DNA of 64,000 nt from Vandammella animalimorsus (lineage in GTDB: Bacteria; Pseudomonadota; Gammaproteobacteria; Burkholderiales; Burkholderiaceae_C), in NCBI RefSeq assembly GCF_002285285.1, contig NZ_NSJF01000001.1, positions 62,001 through 126,000 of the forward strand, in the 5' to 3' direction. The notes beneath the pieces are model-generated. The model searched no databases, was not told the origin of the DNA, and saw nothing but the letters and a program-made list of their open reading frames with translations. Positions 49,064-59,161 of this stretch are shown piece by piece; the first letter of the stretch is position 1, and every line of letters starts with the position of its first letter. The position numbers were made by a program, and so were the translations under genes.

Positions 49064-52000
49064 ATGTTTAAAAAAACTGCCCTTTATCAAGCCGTTCTTT
49101 CTCTGCTGGCTGTGACAGGTGCGTCGCAACTGATGGGCGCGCCTTTGGAACTGGCTGACACACCCCCTGGTACGGGTTTCAAACCGCCTAAGCCTAATGT
49201 AATTATTACGTTGGATAATTCGGGTAGTATGGCGTTTGATATTGATGGGTGTTATACGGATTATTTTTTGCGGCGATATTATGGGGCTGAGGTCTATCGT
49301 GTTATAGATGGTGAACTGTTTGTTCGGAATAGAAGGCCTATTAGAAATAGAAGTGGTGATATTGTTTCCTATGTCAATTTTTTGCAAGATCAGTGCTCTT
49401 ATGAGATGGCGAGAGGGGGGTATGGAACCATTTCTGGTGTTGGTTTGAATAGAATTAAGAAATATGATAGAAGTGGGTTTCCAACCAGTAATACTGTTGA
49501 TTTTTATGTGAAGGCTAGGCCTGGTGAGCAGCGTATGTTTATGCTTAAGCGCTCTTTGAGGCAAGCAATTACATCTCCCGATGCTGTGCCGGAGGGATCT
49601 ATTCGGCTGGCTTGGCAGGCTATGTGGAAGAATAATGGTGAAACTATGGATGCCTCCACAATTACTCGTGGTGCGGTAAACTCTATGCGCTCTTTTGAGG
49701 GTGAGCATCGGGAAAGGTTTTTGGATTATTTGAATTCACTCGATCCTTATCAAGGTACGCCGTCGCATAAAATGATGAAGCAGGTATTTGATTATATGAG
49801 TGAGCCTGGCTTGGACATTGATAGTCCATGGGCTAAAGAGCCTGGGGTCAAGGGGAAGCCTTACCTTGAGTGTCGGCGTGCTTACCATATTTTTTTGACT
49901 GATGGAGCGTGGAATAGTCAAAGTAGTTCTTTAATGCCTCCATCGGGAAGTAGAGATGAAAACTCTATTGCTTCGGTGGGGGGGGTGTAGAATCGTACAA
50001 CCCAGATCGAGATTGGGCGCGTGTTTACAAAGGAAGCGATGAGGGGAATTTGGCTGATTGGGCTTTTAGAGGGTGGGTGGAGGATTTGCAGCCTCATATT
50101 GATAATGAATTGGAACCTTTGCCTGATTATCGAAGCGCTCCGAATGAAGAGGTTATTGGGGGAGTGCGTGTCCCGAAGTTTTGGAATCCTAAGTATAACC
50201 CTGCGACTTGGCAACATTTGATTAACTTCACTATTGGGTATGGGCGTTCGGCTTATGAGTGGCCGGATCGCCCTCTCTTTGATCGGACATGGATCACGCA
50301 AGGTTCTACTGTGTTGGCAAATACTTACGGTGGAGATTTTCAAAATCTTTACAATGGCAGTGTGGCTTGGCCGTCACTAGACATCTGGGACACTAATGAA
50401 ACCAACCGTCAATCCGATCTTTGGCATATGGCACTCAATAGCCGGGGTAAGTTTTATCCGGTGGACAGCGAGGCGCGCCTGACGGCTGCCTTTACCGAAA
50501 TCTTCAAGCGCATCAGCGCCGATACCCAGCCCGGTACCACAGCCACGGCGGCCAGTGGTAGCAACAACGTGTTCACCGATGTGGGCCTGTTCACATCCAC
50601 TTTTGATTCGGCCAGGGCCTGGAAGGGTTATGTCGAGGCTTGGACTTTGAATACCGAAGGCCAGCGCAGCCCCAACATGACTTGGGGCATGAATGGCACC
50701 AATCCGCGCAATACGGCCGACATGTTGGATGATTTGACCGAGGATCAAATCAAGCAGCGCTTGATCCTCACCACCAACGACGCGACTGGGCAAGGCGTGC
50801 CCTTTGTCTGGCGCACAGCAAGTGGTAGCCAGCCGCTTAGTCAGGCGCAGCGCGATGCTTTGTCGGGCGGGGCAGGGGCGGCCGACCCTGATGAGGGTAA
50901 AAAACGCATCGACTTCCTGCGTGGCAGCCGTACGCTGGAGACGGATGCCAACTACCGCACGCGCCAGTCGCGCCAGGGCGACATCGTCAATTCCAACATC
51001 TGGTACGTGGGCAAGCCCGCCAGCGGCTATGGCGATGCCAGCTACCTGCAATTTGCCAAGGACAACCGCCAAAGCGCCGATGACGCCATGATTTACGTGG
51101 GCGGCAACGACGGCATGTTGCATGGCTTCTCGGCCAAGGATGGCAGGGAGCGCATTGCCTATATACCCAAAGGCATTGTGCCGGGCCTGCGTGAGTTGAC
51201 CTTGCCCAGCTATACGCACAAGTTCTATGTCGATGGTTCGCCGTTTGCGGGCGACGCCAAAATTGGTGGCTCTTGGAGAACCGTGCTGGTGGGTACCCTG
51301 GGTGCAGGCGGGCGCGGCTACTTTGTGCTGGATGTGACCAAGCCCGACGATTTTTCCGCCAACAACGCCGCCAGCCTGGTGCTGCTCGATGCCACGGAAA
51401 TCCCGCGCAATTTGACGGGCGCGCCCGACCCCACTGGCGTGGATGCAGACCTGGGCCATATTTTCAGCGCGCCAGTCGCGCACGAAACCTACCCCATGCG
51501 CGCCGCGCAAGTGGCACAGATGAACAACGGTCGTTGGGCCGTCGTGCTGGGCAATGGCTACAACAGCGCCAATGAGCAGCCGGTGCTCTACATCCAGTAT
51601 TTGGATGGCGACAAGAGTGTGCGCAAGATCGAGGCCATCACCAGCTCAGCCACAGCCACGGCTGAAAACAAGAGCGAGAATGGCCTGTCCGCCCCCCGTC
51701 TGGTGGACATCAATGGCGACGATAGGCCCGATGTCATCTACGCTGGCGACCTCAAGGGCAATCTGTGGAAATTCGATGTGAGCAGCGATTCGCCCAGCGA
51801 CTGGGGCGTGGCCTTTGGCGGCCAGCCCTTGTTCACGGCCTGCAAGCGCACGGACGCTGGCCAGGTCAGCAACCCCTGCGTGCGCCAGCCCATCACGGCC
51901 GCGCCCACAGTGCGCGCTCACCCCAAAGGCGCTGGCATGATGGTGGCGTTTGGCACGGGCCGCAATCTGACCATGGAGGACCGATCCGCCACTGAAACAC

Positions 52001-52677
52001 AGGCCATTTATTCGGTGCTGGACAACACCCGTTACAAGCCGCGCACCTCTGCCTCTGCCAGGCTGCTGCAAGTGCATCCGGGCGGGACTGAGGGTGGCGC
52101 CACCATTCCTGCGCCACAGGCCTTGCCGGTCGATACCGGGTTGGTTGCCCAGATGGTGGCAAGCGCTACGACCCACTCGGGCGAGGGCGTCAGCGCAGGC
52201 ACCGACTTCTGGGCCACCAGTGGGAATGAAGTGGATTGGAATAGCCCTAAGACCAAGGGTTGGTTCATCAACCTGCCTGCAAGCGGCGAGCGCCTGTTGC
52301 AAACCATGCCCTTCTACGACGGCAGCAACATCCTGGCCGTGAATACCCAGGTTCCGGCGCGTGGCTCGGGCGATCTGGAGGATGAGACCTGCTCGGCCGT
52401 GCCTGAGGCGGGCAAGCGCTACCTCACCATGCTCAACATCATGACGGGCAAGCCGCCTTCGGTGCAGCTGATGGATTTGAATGGCGATGGCTTCTACAAC
52501 GGGGCTGACAACAATGTTTCTCGCATGTCCCTGTTGCCCGACAGCATGACGGCCATCAAAACCGGCCGGCACACGGTGGTCACCAGCTCCGGCGGTGGCA
52601 AGTCGGTGCCTCAGGAAAACAAGCTGGCCCTGATGCCCATTCAGGCCTTGCGCCCCAGCTGGCGCCAGCTCCAATAA
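49064..52677 (+). CDS. pilY1: PilY1 pilus-tip protein, interrupted by a frameshift
   Basis: PilY1 caps the type IV pilus and serves adhesion, retraction control and surface sensing. The first part (49064-49990) has a signal peptide, then a von Willebrand A-like start with the metal motif LDNSGSM near residue 50. The reading frame ends in SIASVGGV and stop just past a run of eight G (49978-49985). The other part continues in another frame from VESYNPDRDWARVYKGSDEG to 52677 and holds the C-terminal beta-propeller: YVGGNDGMLHGFSAKDG, DINGDDRPDVIYAGDLKGNL and the calcium loop DLNGDGFYNGADNN. Adding one G (or removing two) restores one frame of about 1200 residues. The stretch 49195-50430 is far more AT-rich than either side. 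A programmed slip, phase variation or a sequencing error are the options. Confidence 0.85.
49978..49985 (+). repeat. Run of eight G in pilY1
   Basis: The homopolymer sits exactly where the PilY1 frame breaks, with a stop (TAG) three bases further in the current phase. With nine or six G the reading runs through. It is the only obvious slippery tract in the operon. Confidence 0.9.
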
Positions 52678-52697
52678 CGCACATCACGGAGGCTTGC

Positions 52698-53153
52698 ATG
52701 GCATTCATACAGACTTCTTTGCGCGCATCGCGCCAATCGGCACCCATGAAATCACAGGGCTTTACCTTGATTGAGCTGATGATCGTCGTGGTGGTGGTGG
52801 CCATTCTCTCGGCCATCGCCTACCCCAGCTACCAAGAGTACGTGCGCCGGGGCCACCGGGCTGAGGCCAGGGCGGGCTTGCTGCAAGCCGCCCAATGGAT
52901 GGAGCGCGCCGCCACGGCGCAGGGCACGTACCCGCTGACGGCGCAGTTCCCGGCTGGGCTTCGTGCCGTGCCCAATGGGCGCTACACCATCGCGCTGAAC
53001 TCTACCGATGGGGAAAGTTTCACGCTCACGGCCACGCCTCAGGGCGGCCAGTCGGGGGACAGGTGTGGCGCCTACACCTTGAGCAATACGGGCTTGCGCG
53101 GCGCCAATGGACATACCAGCGGCGCGATCGTGACCGAGTGTTGGGGGAAGTGA
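52698..53153 (+). CDS. pilE: Type IV pilin PilE-like
   Basis: A 151-aa pilin of the PilE type: KSQG then FTLIELMIVVVVVAILSAIA, peptidase cut after Gly21, Glu5 present, and a short C-terminal domain with two Cys forming the D-loop (CGAY ... ECWGK). Whether it is the major subunit or a minor pilin cannot be told; at the end of the minor-pilin operon it is commonly PilE. ATG at 52698 has GGAGG 6 bases upstream, while an ATG at 52746 has none, so the leader is longer than usual. A terminator follows. Confidence 0.9.
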   Translation: MAFIQTSLRASRQSAPMKSQGFTLIELMIVVVVVAILSAIAYPSYQEYVRRGHRAEARAGLLQAAQWMERAATAQGTYPLTAQFPAGLRAVPNGRYTIALNSTDGESFTLTATPQGGQSGDRCGAYTLSNTGLRGANGHTSGAIVTECWGK

Positions 53154-53182
53154 TCGCGCGCCAACGCGCCTTCTGCGCCAGA

Positions 53183-53213
53183 GCAAAAAGCCGGCTGGAT
53201 GCCGGCTTTTTGC
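53183..53213 (+). terminator. Terminator of the pilin operon
   Basis: GCAAAAAGCCGGC and GCCGGCTTTTTGC form a perfect stem around TGGAT, with T residues included in the 3' arm, 30 bases after the pilE stop. Confidence 0.9.
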
Positions 53214-53292
53214 ATGCCTGCACGGGCGTCAGGGGGCGGCTGGGCATGATGCACAGCCATCTTCAAGCCTCCATGGCTGAGGCACGCTGGAT

Positions 53293-54963
<1,671 letters not shown>

Positions 54964-55027
54964 ATCGAATCTAGATCAAAAGATAGAAATGACGGATTGA
55001 TTCGCCAATATTCTATTTTCAGCCATG

Positions 55028-55064
55028 CAACCAATCAGCAAGATGCTCATGTGCATTTTGGTTG
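55028..55064. promoter_or_regulatory. Candidate RtcR enhancer site
   Basis: CAACCAA (55028-55034) and TTGGTTG (55058-55064) form a 7-bp inverted repeat about 65-100 bases upstream of the sigma54 -24 box, in an AT-rich stretch also suited to IHF. Upstream enhancer sites at this distance are usual for sigma54 activators. No experiment supports it. Confidence 0.35.
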
Positions 55065-55127
55065 AAAAAAATAATTCCTCATTGAAATCAATGGCTTAAA
55101 AACAATTTCAGCCCATCTGGGGCGACT

Positions 55128-55142
55128 TGGCACGGCCTTTGC
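55128..55142 (+). promoter_or_regulatory. Sigma54 promoter of the RNA-repair locus
   Basis: TGGCAC (-24) and TTGC (-12) are separated by exactly five bases: TGGCACGGCCTTTGCGA matches the consensus TGGCACG-N4-TTGCA at all key positions. Transcription should begin near 55154 on the plus strand. It faces away from rtcR. Confidence 0.9.
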
Positions 55143-55298
55143 GATCCACCAGAGTGTCAGGCGTATGCGCCAGTCGCTCGCAGGCCAGGGTTGGGGCCAA
55201 AGGCCCGCCCTGCCGGTGCCGGTGGCCGCCCGCTGAGGTTGATGAAACCGCCACGGGTGTTGTGCATCCGGTATGCCGCGCGGCGCGAGCGTCTGACA

Positions 55299-55355
55299 GG
55301 GCATGGGCCGTTTGGGGCCACCTTCGTGTCCGGTTCGACTCCGGGCATGCCTCCA
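55299..55355 (+). ncRNA. Short tRNA-like RNA without an anticodon arm
   Basis: Acceptor-like stem GGCATG (55300-55305) pairs with CATGCC (55346-55351), extended by a G-T wobble. A 4-bp hairpin GGCC/GGCC (55306-55319) takes the place of a D arm. A standard T arm follows (stem TCCGG/CCGGG, loop TTCGACT, 55329-55345). It ends T-CCA. No anticodon arm is present. The layout recalls the tRNA-mimic domain of bacterial Y RNAs (YrlA) that accompany rtcB in Salmonella. It is ~145 bases downstream of the sigma54 start, so it would be part of the primary transcript. Confidence 0.6.
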
Positions 55356-55431
55356 CTGGTAGCTCAGTTGGATAGAGCAACGTGCTGATAACACGTGTGT
55401 CGCGGGTTCGACTCCCGCCCATCCTTCCCCA
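55353..55431 (+). ncRNA. tRNA-Ile(GAU)-like RNA with a defective acceptor stem
   Basis: The central part is a textbook tRNA: D arm GCTC/GAGC with AGCTCAGTTGGATAGAGC, anticodon stem ACGTG/CACGT with loop CTGATAA (anticodon GAT, 55387-55389), and T arm GCGGG-TTCGACT-CCCGC. But positions 1-7 (CCACTGG) and 66-72 (CCATCCT) pair only in the three inner bases, so this is not a normal tRNA. Its 5' side touches the CCA of the preceding tRNA-like element. Within the rtc transcript it may be a decoy, a sensor or a relic. Confidence 0.6.
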
Positions 55432-55706
55432 GCCGTAAGGCTGGCTACAAGTGAAACGGTCGCAAGACCACCCGCCGAACCGTGGCAGGCCGGGCAGGGC
55501 AGGGCCTTTGGGGCTTGAACTGCACCGGCCAGCCACACGCCCTGGCGGCTTTGCGCTGGCGGCGTCCGGTTACGTGCTTACACGCAACCGGGCGCAGGCC
55601 GCGAGGCCGCGGCGGCATGGCCAGCCGGGCCGGATGCGCGTGTTTTTTCGCGCCATCCCACCCCGGCCCGCCATGCCCCGCCCCCGCGCCACGCCAGCCC
55701 GTCGTT

Positions 55707-55869
55707 AGAGCCTGTGCAGCGTCTCGGCGCGAGTGGGCAAGAAGCGGTTTGGGATGGGCTGCAAGGCGCAAAACGCAGCCGGGCCGGTTGGCCCGGCGAG
55801 GCTTTGCAACGCAGCAGATCGCCCAAATCCGCTTCATGGCCCGCCGTGCAGAGACGTTGAACAGGCTCT
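55707..55869. repeat. Dispersed imperfect-palindrome repeat, copy B
   Basis: Begins AGAGCCTGTGCA and ends TTGAACAGGCTCT, which are inverse of each other. Inside, GTCTCGGCGCGAG...GCGGTTTGGG is roughly mirrored by CCCAAATCCGC...GAGAC, so the whole forms a long hairpin. GGTTTGGGATG and GGCCCGGCGAGGC recur as in copy A (8077-8245). It lies between the tRNA-like RNAs and the slipin gene, and could act as a partial terminator or processing site. Confidence 0.75.
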
Positions 55870-55921
55870 CGGGCGAGGTTCGGCACCTTTTGATGTTGTT
55901 GTTGTGAGAGAGAAGAAAACC

Positions 55922-57067
55922 ATGAAAACCTACGGCTTCAAGACTTTCCAGGTGAACAAGAACGAGCGCGGCCTGCTGCTGCGCGGCGGCGACTTCGCGC
56001 GCGTGCTGGGCCCCGGCAAGCACCGCATCTGGGCCTTGGGCGAGGCGCTGCAAGTGCAGCGCTTCGGGCAGGACGCGCCCGCCTTCACCCACCCGCTGGC
56101 CGACTACCTGATGGCGCACGAGCCCGAGGTGCTGGCCCAGCACTTCGTGCGCGCCGAGCTGGGCGAATCAGAAGTGGGCCTGCGCTACGAGGACGGCCTG
56201 CTGGCCGAAGTGCTGCCGCCCGGCACCCGCCGCCTGTACTGGAAGCACCTGCACGAAGTGCGCGTGGAGGTGCTGCCGTTGCCGGCTGACGCCCGCATCG
56301 CGCCCGAGCTGGCCGCGCGCCTGCAACAACTGGCCGAGCGCCGCGACCCGGCCAGCCTGGCCGGCGGCGTGCTGCTGACGCAGGTGCCGCAGTTCCACAC
56401 CGGCCTGCTGTGGCTGGACGGCCAGTTGCAGGCCGCGCTGGCGCCCGGCGTGCACGGCTTCTGGCGCTTTGGCCGCAGCCTGGCGGTGGAGGTGGTGGAC
56501 CTGCGCGCCCAAACCGCCGAGGTCGCCGGGCAGGACATCCTCACCCGCGACAAGGTCGGCCTGCGCCTGAACCTGGCCGCCGTGTGGCGCTATGCCGATG
56601 TGCAGGCCGCCTTCGCGCAGCTGCCCAAGCCGGCCGAGCACGTCTACCGCGAGCTGCAATTCGCGCTGCGCGCCGCCGTTGGCCAGCGCACGCTCGATGC
56701 GCTGCTGGACGACAAGGCCGCCATCGACAGCGCCGTGCTCCAAGCCGTGCGCGCCAAGCTGGCCGGCTGCGGCATCGCGCTGGAGAGCGTGGGCGTCAAG
56801 GACATCATCCTGCCCGGCGAGATGCGCAGCATCCTGGCGCAAGTGGTGGAGGCCGAGAAGGCCGCCCAGGCCAACGTCATCCGCCGCCGCGAGGAAACGG
56901 CGGCCACGCGCTCGCTGCTCAACACCGCCAAGGTCATGGAAGACAACCCCGTGGCCCTGCGCATGAAAGAGCTGGAAACCCTGGAGCGCGTGGCCGAGCG
57001 CATCGACAAGATCTCCGTCGTGGGCGGGCTGGATCAGGTCTTGAACGGGCTGGTCAAGTTGCGTTGA
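55922..57067 (+). CDS. SPFH/band-7 slipin protein
   Basis: A 381-aa protein of the stomatin/slipin group: LLLRGGDFARVLGPGKHRI near the N-terminus, VEVVDLRAQTAEVAGQDIL then TRDKVGLRLNLAAVWRYAD (band 7 core), GIALESVGVKDIILPGEMRS, and a helical segment EAEKAAQANVIRRREETAAT typical of SPFH coiled coils. Unusually no clear N-terminal membrane helix is seen; the start looks truncated against typical slipins and is preceded by a long KTYGFKTFQVNKNERG. Slipin genes recur next to rtcB in many bacteria, but their role there is unknown. ATG at 55922 has a GAGAGAAGAAA site. Confidence 0.85.
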   Translation: MKTYGFKTFQVNKNERGLLLRGGDFARVLGPGKHRIWALGEALQVQRFGQDAPAFTHPLADYLMAHEPEVLAQHFVRAELGESEVGLRYEDGLLAEVLPPGTRRLYWKHLHEVRVEVLPLPADARIAPELAARLQQLAERRDPASLAGGVLLTQVPQFHTGLLWLDGQLQAALAPGVHGFWRFGRSLAVEVVDLRAQTAEVAGQDILTRDKVGLRLNLAAVWRYADVQAAFAQLPKPAEHVYRELQFALRAAVGQRTLDALLDDKAAIDSAVLQAVRAKLAGCGIALESVGVKDIILPGEMRSILAQVVEAEKAAQANVIRRREETAATRSLLNTAKVMEDNPVALRMKELETLERVAERIDKISVVGGLDQVLNGLVKLR

Positions 57068-57071
57068 AGGG

Positions 57072-57103
57072 AGGTTGAACGTTGAACGTTCGGCGTTCAA
57101 CCT
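57072..57103 (+). terminator. Hairpin after the slipin gene
   Basis: AGGTTGAACG (57072-57081) pairs with CGTTCAACCT (57094-57103); GTTGAACGTT lies in the loop. Nine bases later comes a T7 run at 57114-57120. The gap between stem and T run makes it a weak terminator or an attenuator. Confidence 0.5.
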
Positions 57104-57246
57104 GCCCGGACAGTTTTTTTGACACACACAGGATTTCAGGGCGCGCTGGCACAGAAGGGAGCGCCACTGCCAAAAATGTTTGTGAACAACCGGCAGTCCG
57201 GGTAACACCGGGTGCGGCAGGCAAGTTGGTTGGCGAGCAAGGTTGA

Positions 57247-57373
57247 GGATGCAGGTGCTGGCTCCGATGACGGGTCTGTCACTGGCGCGCGTTTCCAATC
57301 GCCGACTGGGCCAGTGGATTCGAACACCCTGGTTGCCGCACTGATGCGGGTTCGAATCCCGTCGCGTCCACCA
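57247..57373 (+). ncRNA. Third tRNA-like element ending in CCA
   Basis: The 3' end is a perfect T arm (stem GCGGG/CCCGT with one wobble, loop TTCGAAT, 57346-57362) followed by acceptor CGCGTCC, A, CCA (57363-57373). GGATGCA at 57247-57253 pairs with the acceptor at 6 of 7 positions, which would enclose a ~95-nt insertion in place of D and anticodon arms. Inside that insertion GGATTCGAAC (57316-57325) is the exact inverse of GTTCGAATCC in the T arm (57350-57359), so an alternative hairpin that hides the T arm is possible. 5' limit is uncertain. Confidence 0.5.
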
Positions 57374-57406
57374 ACATCCACAAGAAAAACACCATGAGAC
57401 ACACCC

Positions 57407-58177
57407 ATGAAAAGCGCACGAAAACCCAAGCGCACCACCGCGCCAGACTGGACGCCACAGGCCATGGGACTGGCAGAAAACAAATACCAGGCAGCCTTGC
57501 GCTACCTGTTCGACCGCCCCGTGCCTGCCCGGCATGGGCAAGAGTGGTACTGGAACTGGGATGGAACGGAGGCCCCGTTCGACGCCACCCCGCTGGAGTG
57601 GACGCGCATCCAGACGGTGCTGTTTGCCAACGCGGGGCGCGACTTGGCGCCCTACAGCGACGAGCAAGTCGGCATGGGCCTGCACCATGTCATGAGCAAC
57701 GATGCGGGCGATATTCCACTGGCCGCCATCGACCCCAGCGTACCGCTGGCCGAAGCCATGCGCATGATGCAGGCCTTCCCCAGGCTCTGGCAGGACTGCA
57801 TCGGCCCGCGCCTGGCGCATGCGCGCACCGCCATCGGCCATGAGCCAGGGCGGCTGGGCTTTGTCTGCTACATGTGGTTCGACGTCTGGCCTACTTTCTA
57901 CCTGGCCAGGCAGCGGTTCGAGAACCTGTCCGCGGTCTCGGCGCGAGAGGGCAAGGTATGGCGCGATGCGATGTGGCACGTGCTCTCGGCCATGCTGGAC
58001 GTGCCTTGTCGCGCCGTGCAAATCGCCGCCTTGCATGGACTGGGGCATGAGGGAGAGCATCTGCAACGCGAGCGGGAAATCCATGCGCGCATCGACGGCT
58101 TCATTCAATCACTGCGCGGCCAGGATCAGGAACTGGCCGACTACGCCCGCGCCGCCCGGCAAGGCAGGGTGCAGTGA
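57407..58177 (+). CDS. Unknown protein of the RNA-repair locus
   Basis: A 256-aa protein I do not recognise. The N-terminus is basic (KSARKPKRTT), followed by an aromatic stretch (GQEWYWNWDGTEAPFD) and then mostly predicted helices, with several conserved-looking Trp and His (LHHVMSNDAGD, FVCYMWFDVWP, HGLGHEGEHLQ). No signal peptide or membrane helix is present. The run of helices could be a HEAT-like array. It begins 34 bases after the third tRNA-like CCA. Its place between slipin and RNase Z argues for a role with RNA ends, but nothing in it shows which. A GGAC-poor, weak ribosome site precedes the ATG. Confidence 0.8.
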   Translation: MKSARKPKRTTAPDWTPQAMGLAENKYQAALRYLFDRPVPARHGQEWYWNWDGTEAPFDATPLEWTRIQTVLFANAGRDLAPYSDEQVGMGLHHVMSNDAGDIPLAAIDPSVPLAEAMRMMQAFPRLWQDCIGPRLAHARTAIGHEPGRLGFVCYMWFDVWPTFYLARQRFENLSAVSAREGKVWRDAMWHVLSAMLDVPCRAVQIAALHGLGHEGEHLQREREIHARIDGFIQSLRGQDQELADYARAARQGRVQ

Positions 58178-58276
58178 GCATTCATCAATACCGGAGCAAA
58201 GTGATGCCCTATATTTGTCGCATCCCGGACGATTGCATGGGCAAAAAGCGCTATCCGCTATTCATTGCTTGTAATG

Positions 58277-58477
58277 AGCCAGCGCTTCAACAGCGCCCAA
58301 GACCTGCAACAAACGCTGCTGCGCTACGTGGCCTTGTACAACCACCAACTGCCACAGTCTGTCCTCAAGGGTCAAACGCCCATGCAGACCATGAAACTAT
58401 GGTATCGAGAGCGGCCTGATCTGTTCAATATGCGCCCATATGATCGGGCGGGATTTGACACCTAGGGTCTGTTCACA
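58277..58477 (+). mobile_element. IS transposase C-terminal fragment and end
   Basis: The frame reads MSQRFNSAQDLQQTLLRYVA, LYNHQLPQSVLKGQTPM and MRPYDRAGFDT to a stop at 58463-58465. This is the C-terminal end of an rve-core transposase of the IS481/IS3-like type (LYNHxLPQ, GQTPMQTMKLW). The first ~250 codons are gone. CTAGGGTCTGTTCACA (58462-58477), overlapping the stop, is probably the IS terminal repeat. It is a dead relic in the RNA-repair locus. Confidence 0.75.
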
Positions 58478-58495
58478 CCGTTTCCGACCAGAAAC

Positions 58496-58978
58496 TCACT
58501 CCAAATCGATCAAATACACCCCAGACTCCACCAAAATACCCGAGAAGGCACGGTCAACTTTTCGGATGGTGCAGTGCCTCATTAAAACTTGCGTGCCGTC
58601 AGTCGACTTCTTTTCTTCTTGCCCAAGCACCTTATTGTTCAATGATATCTGATTGAGTGGGGATTCCGAGCAGCGAATGCGCTCATCCAGCGCACTGTTC
58701 CAAACCCCCATCTGCACGGATCTCAACAAATCACTGCCCGATTGAAATCCAAACATCAATGCGGCATCCCCGCCATTCACCTTGTAGCACAGCTCATAAT
58801 ATGGAACTTCATACAGGTTTTTGGATTCCTGTGCGGCCCCAAAAATTTTCTCCACCTCAGCACGGGTGGTTTTATTCAAAACCAATGATTTGTCATTGAC
58901 TTTGACTTCCTGAACGCATTCCTGTGATGCAAATACCATTGAAGAGAAAAACCCCAAAAAAACAATCAGTACCCTCAT
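58496..58978 (-). CDS. Secreted hypothetical protein, possible immunity protein
   Basis: A 160-aa protein with a signal peptide (MRVLIVFLGFFSSMVFAS, cleavage near residue 18) and three or four cysteines in the mature part (ECVQEV, ELCYKV, IRCSES, RHCTIR), so disulfides in the periplasm are likely. I do not recognise a family. Base composition is visibly poorer in GC than the surroundings. Its ATG overlaps by four bases the stop of a gene remnant that looks like an L,D-transpeptidase-type toxin, which fits an effector/immunity pair where this one is the protector. That is inference from context. Confidence 0.65.
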   Translation of the reverse strand: MRVLIVFLGFFSSMVFASQECVQEVKVNDKSLVLNKTTRAEVEKIFGAAQESKNLYEVPYYELCYKVNGGDAALMFGFQSGSDLLRSVQMGVWNSALDERIRCSESPLNQISLNNKVLGQEEKKSTDGTQVLMRHCTIRKVDRAFSGILVESGVYLIDLE

Positions 58979-59154
58979 CGAACTACCTCCAATAAGTCAC
59001 CGCTTCTGAGTCGGTCGCGCACCTCGCGCGGCATGATGATGCATCCTTCAGAAGCATCATTGGCTCGGTTGTCCCCATGAATTTGAAAGGCTCCGAGGCC
59101 ACCGGCAAATCGCCCACTTGGGCAAACCCACCTGAACTCGCCTGTATTCCGCAT
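58975..59154 (-). pseudogene. Truncated L,D-transpeptidase-like (Tlde1/DUF2778-like) effector
   Basis: The 59 residues contain GAFQIHGDNRANDASEGCII then MPREVRDRLRSGDLLEVVR. The HGD...SEGCI pattern with a following RxxVR helix is that of Tlde1/DUF2778-type L,D-transpeptidase-fold toxins secreted by type VI systems. The N-terminal part is absent, cut at the border with the RNase Z gene. The catalytic Cys is kept, but without the rest it cannot fold. Stop and the downstream start overlap (ATGA), as in effector/immunity operons. Confidence 0.65.
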
Positions 59155-59161
59155 TTTCACC

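Noticed and set aside
49988-50050. A separate gene starting at TTG 50050
   Set aside because: The similarity to PilY1 continues upstream in that frame to the G run, so the second half is the same gene, not an independent start.
55353-55431. A normal tRNA-Ile(GAU) gene
   Set aside because: Outer four acceptor pairs are mismatched and no proper CCA end position exists; annotated as tRNA-like.
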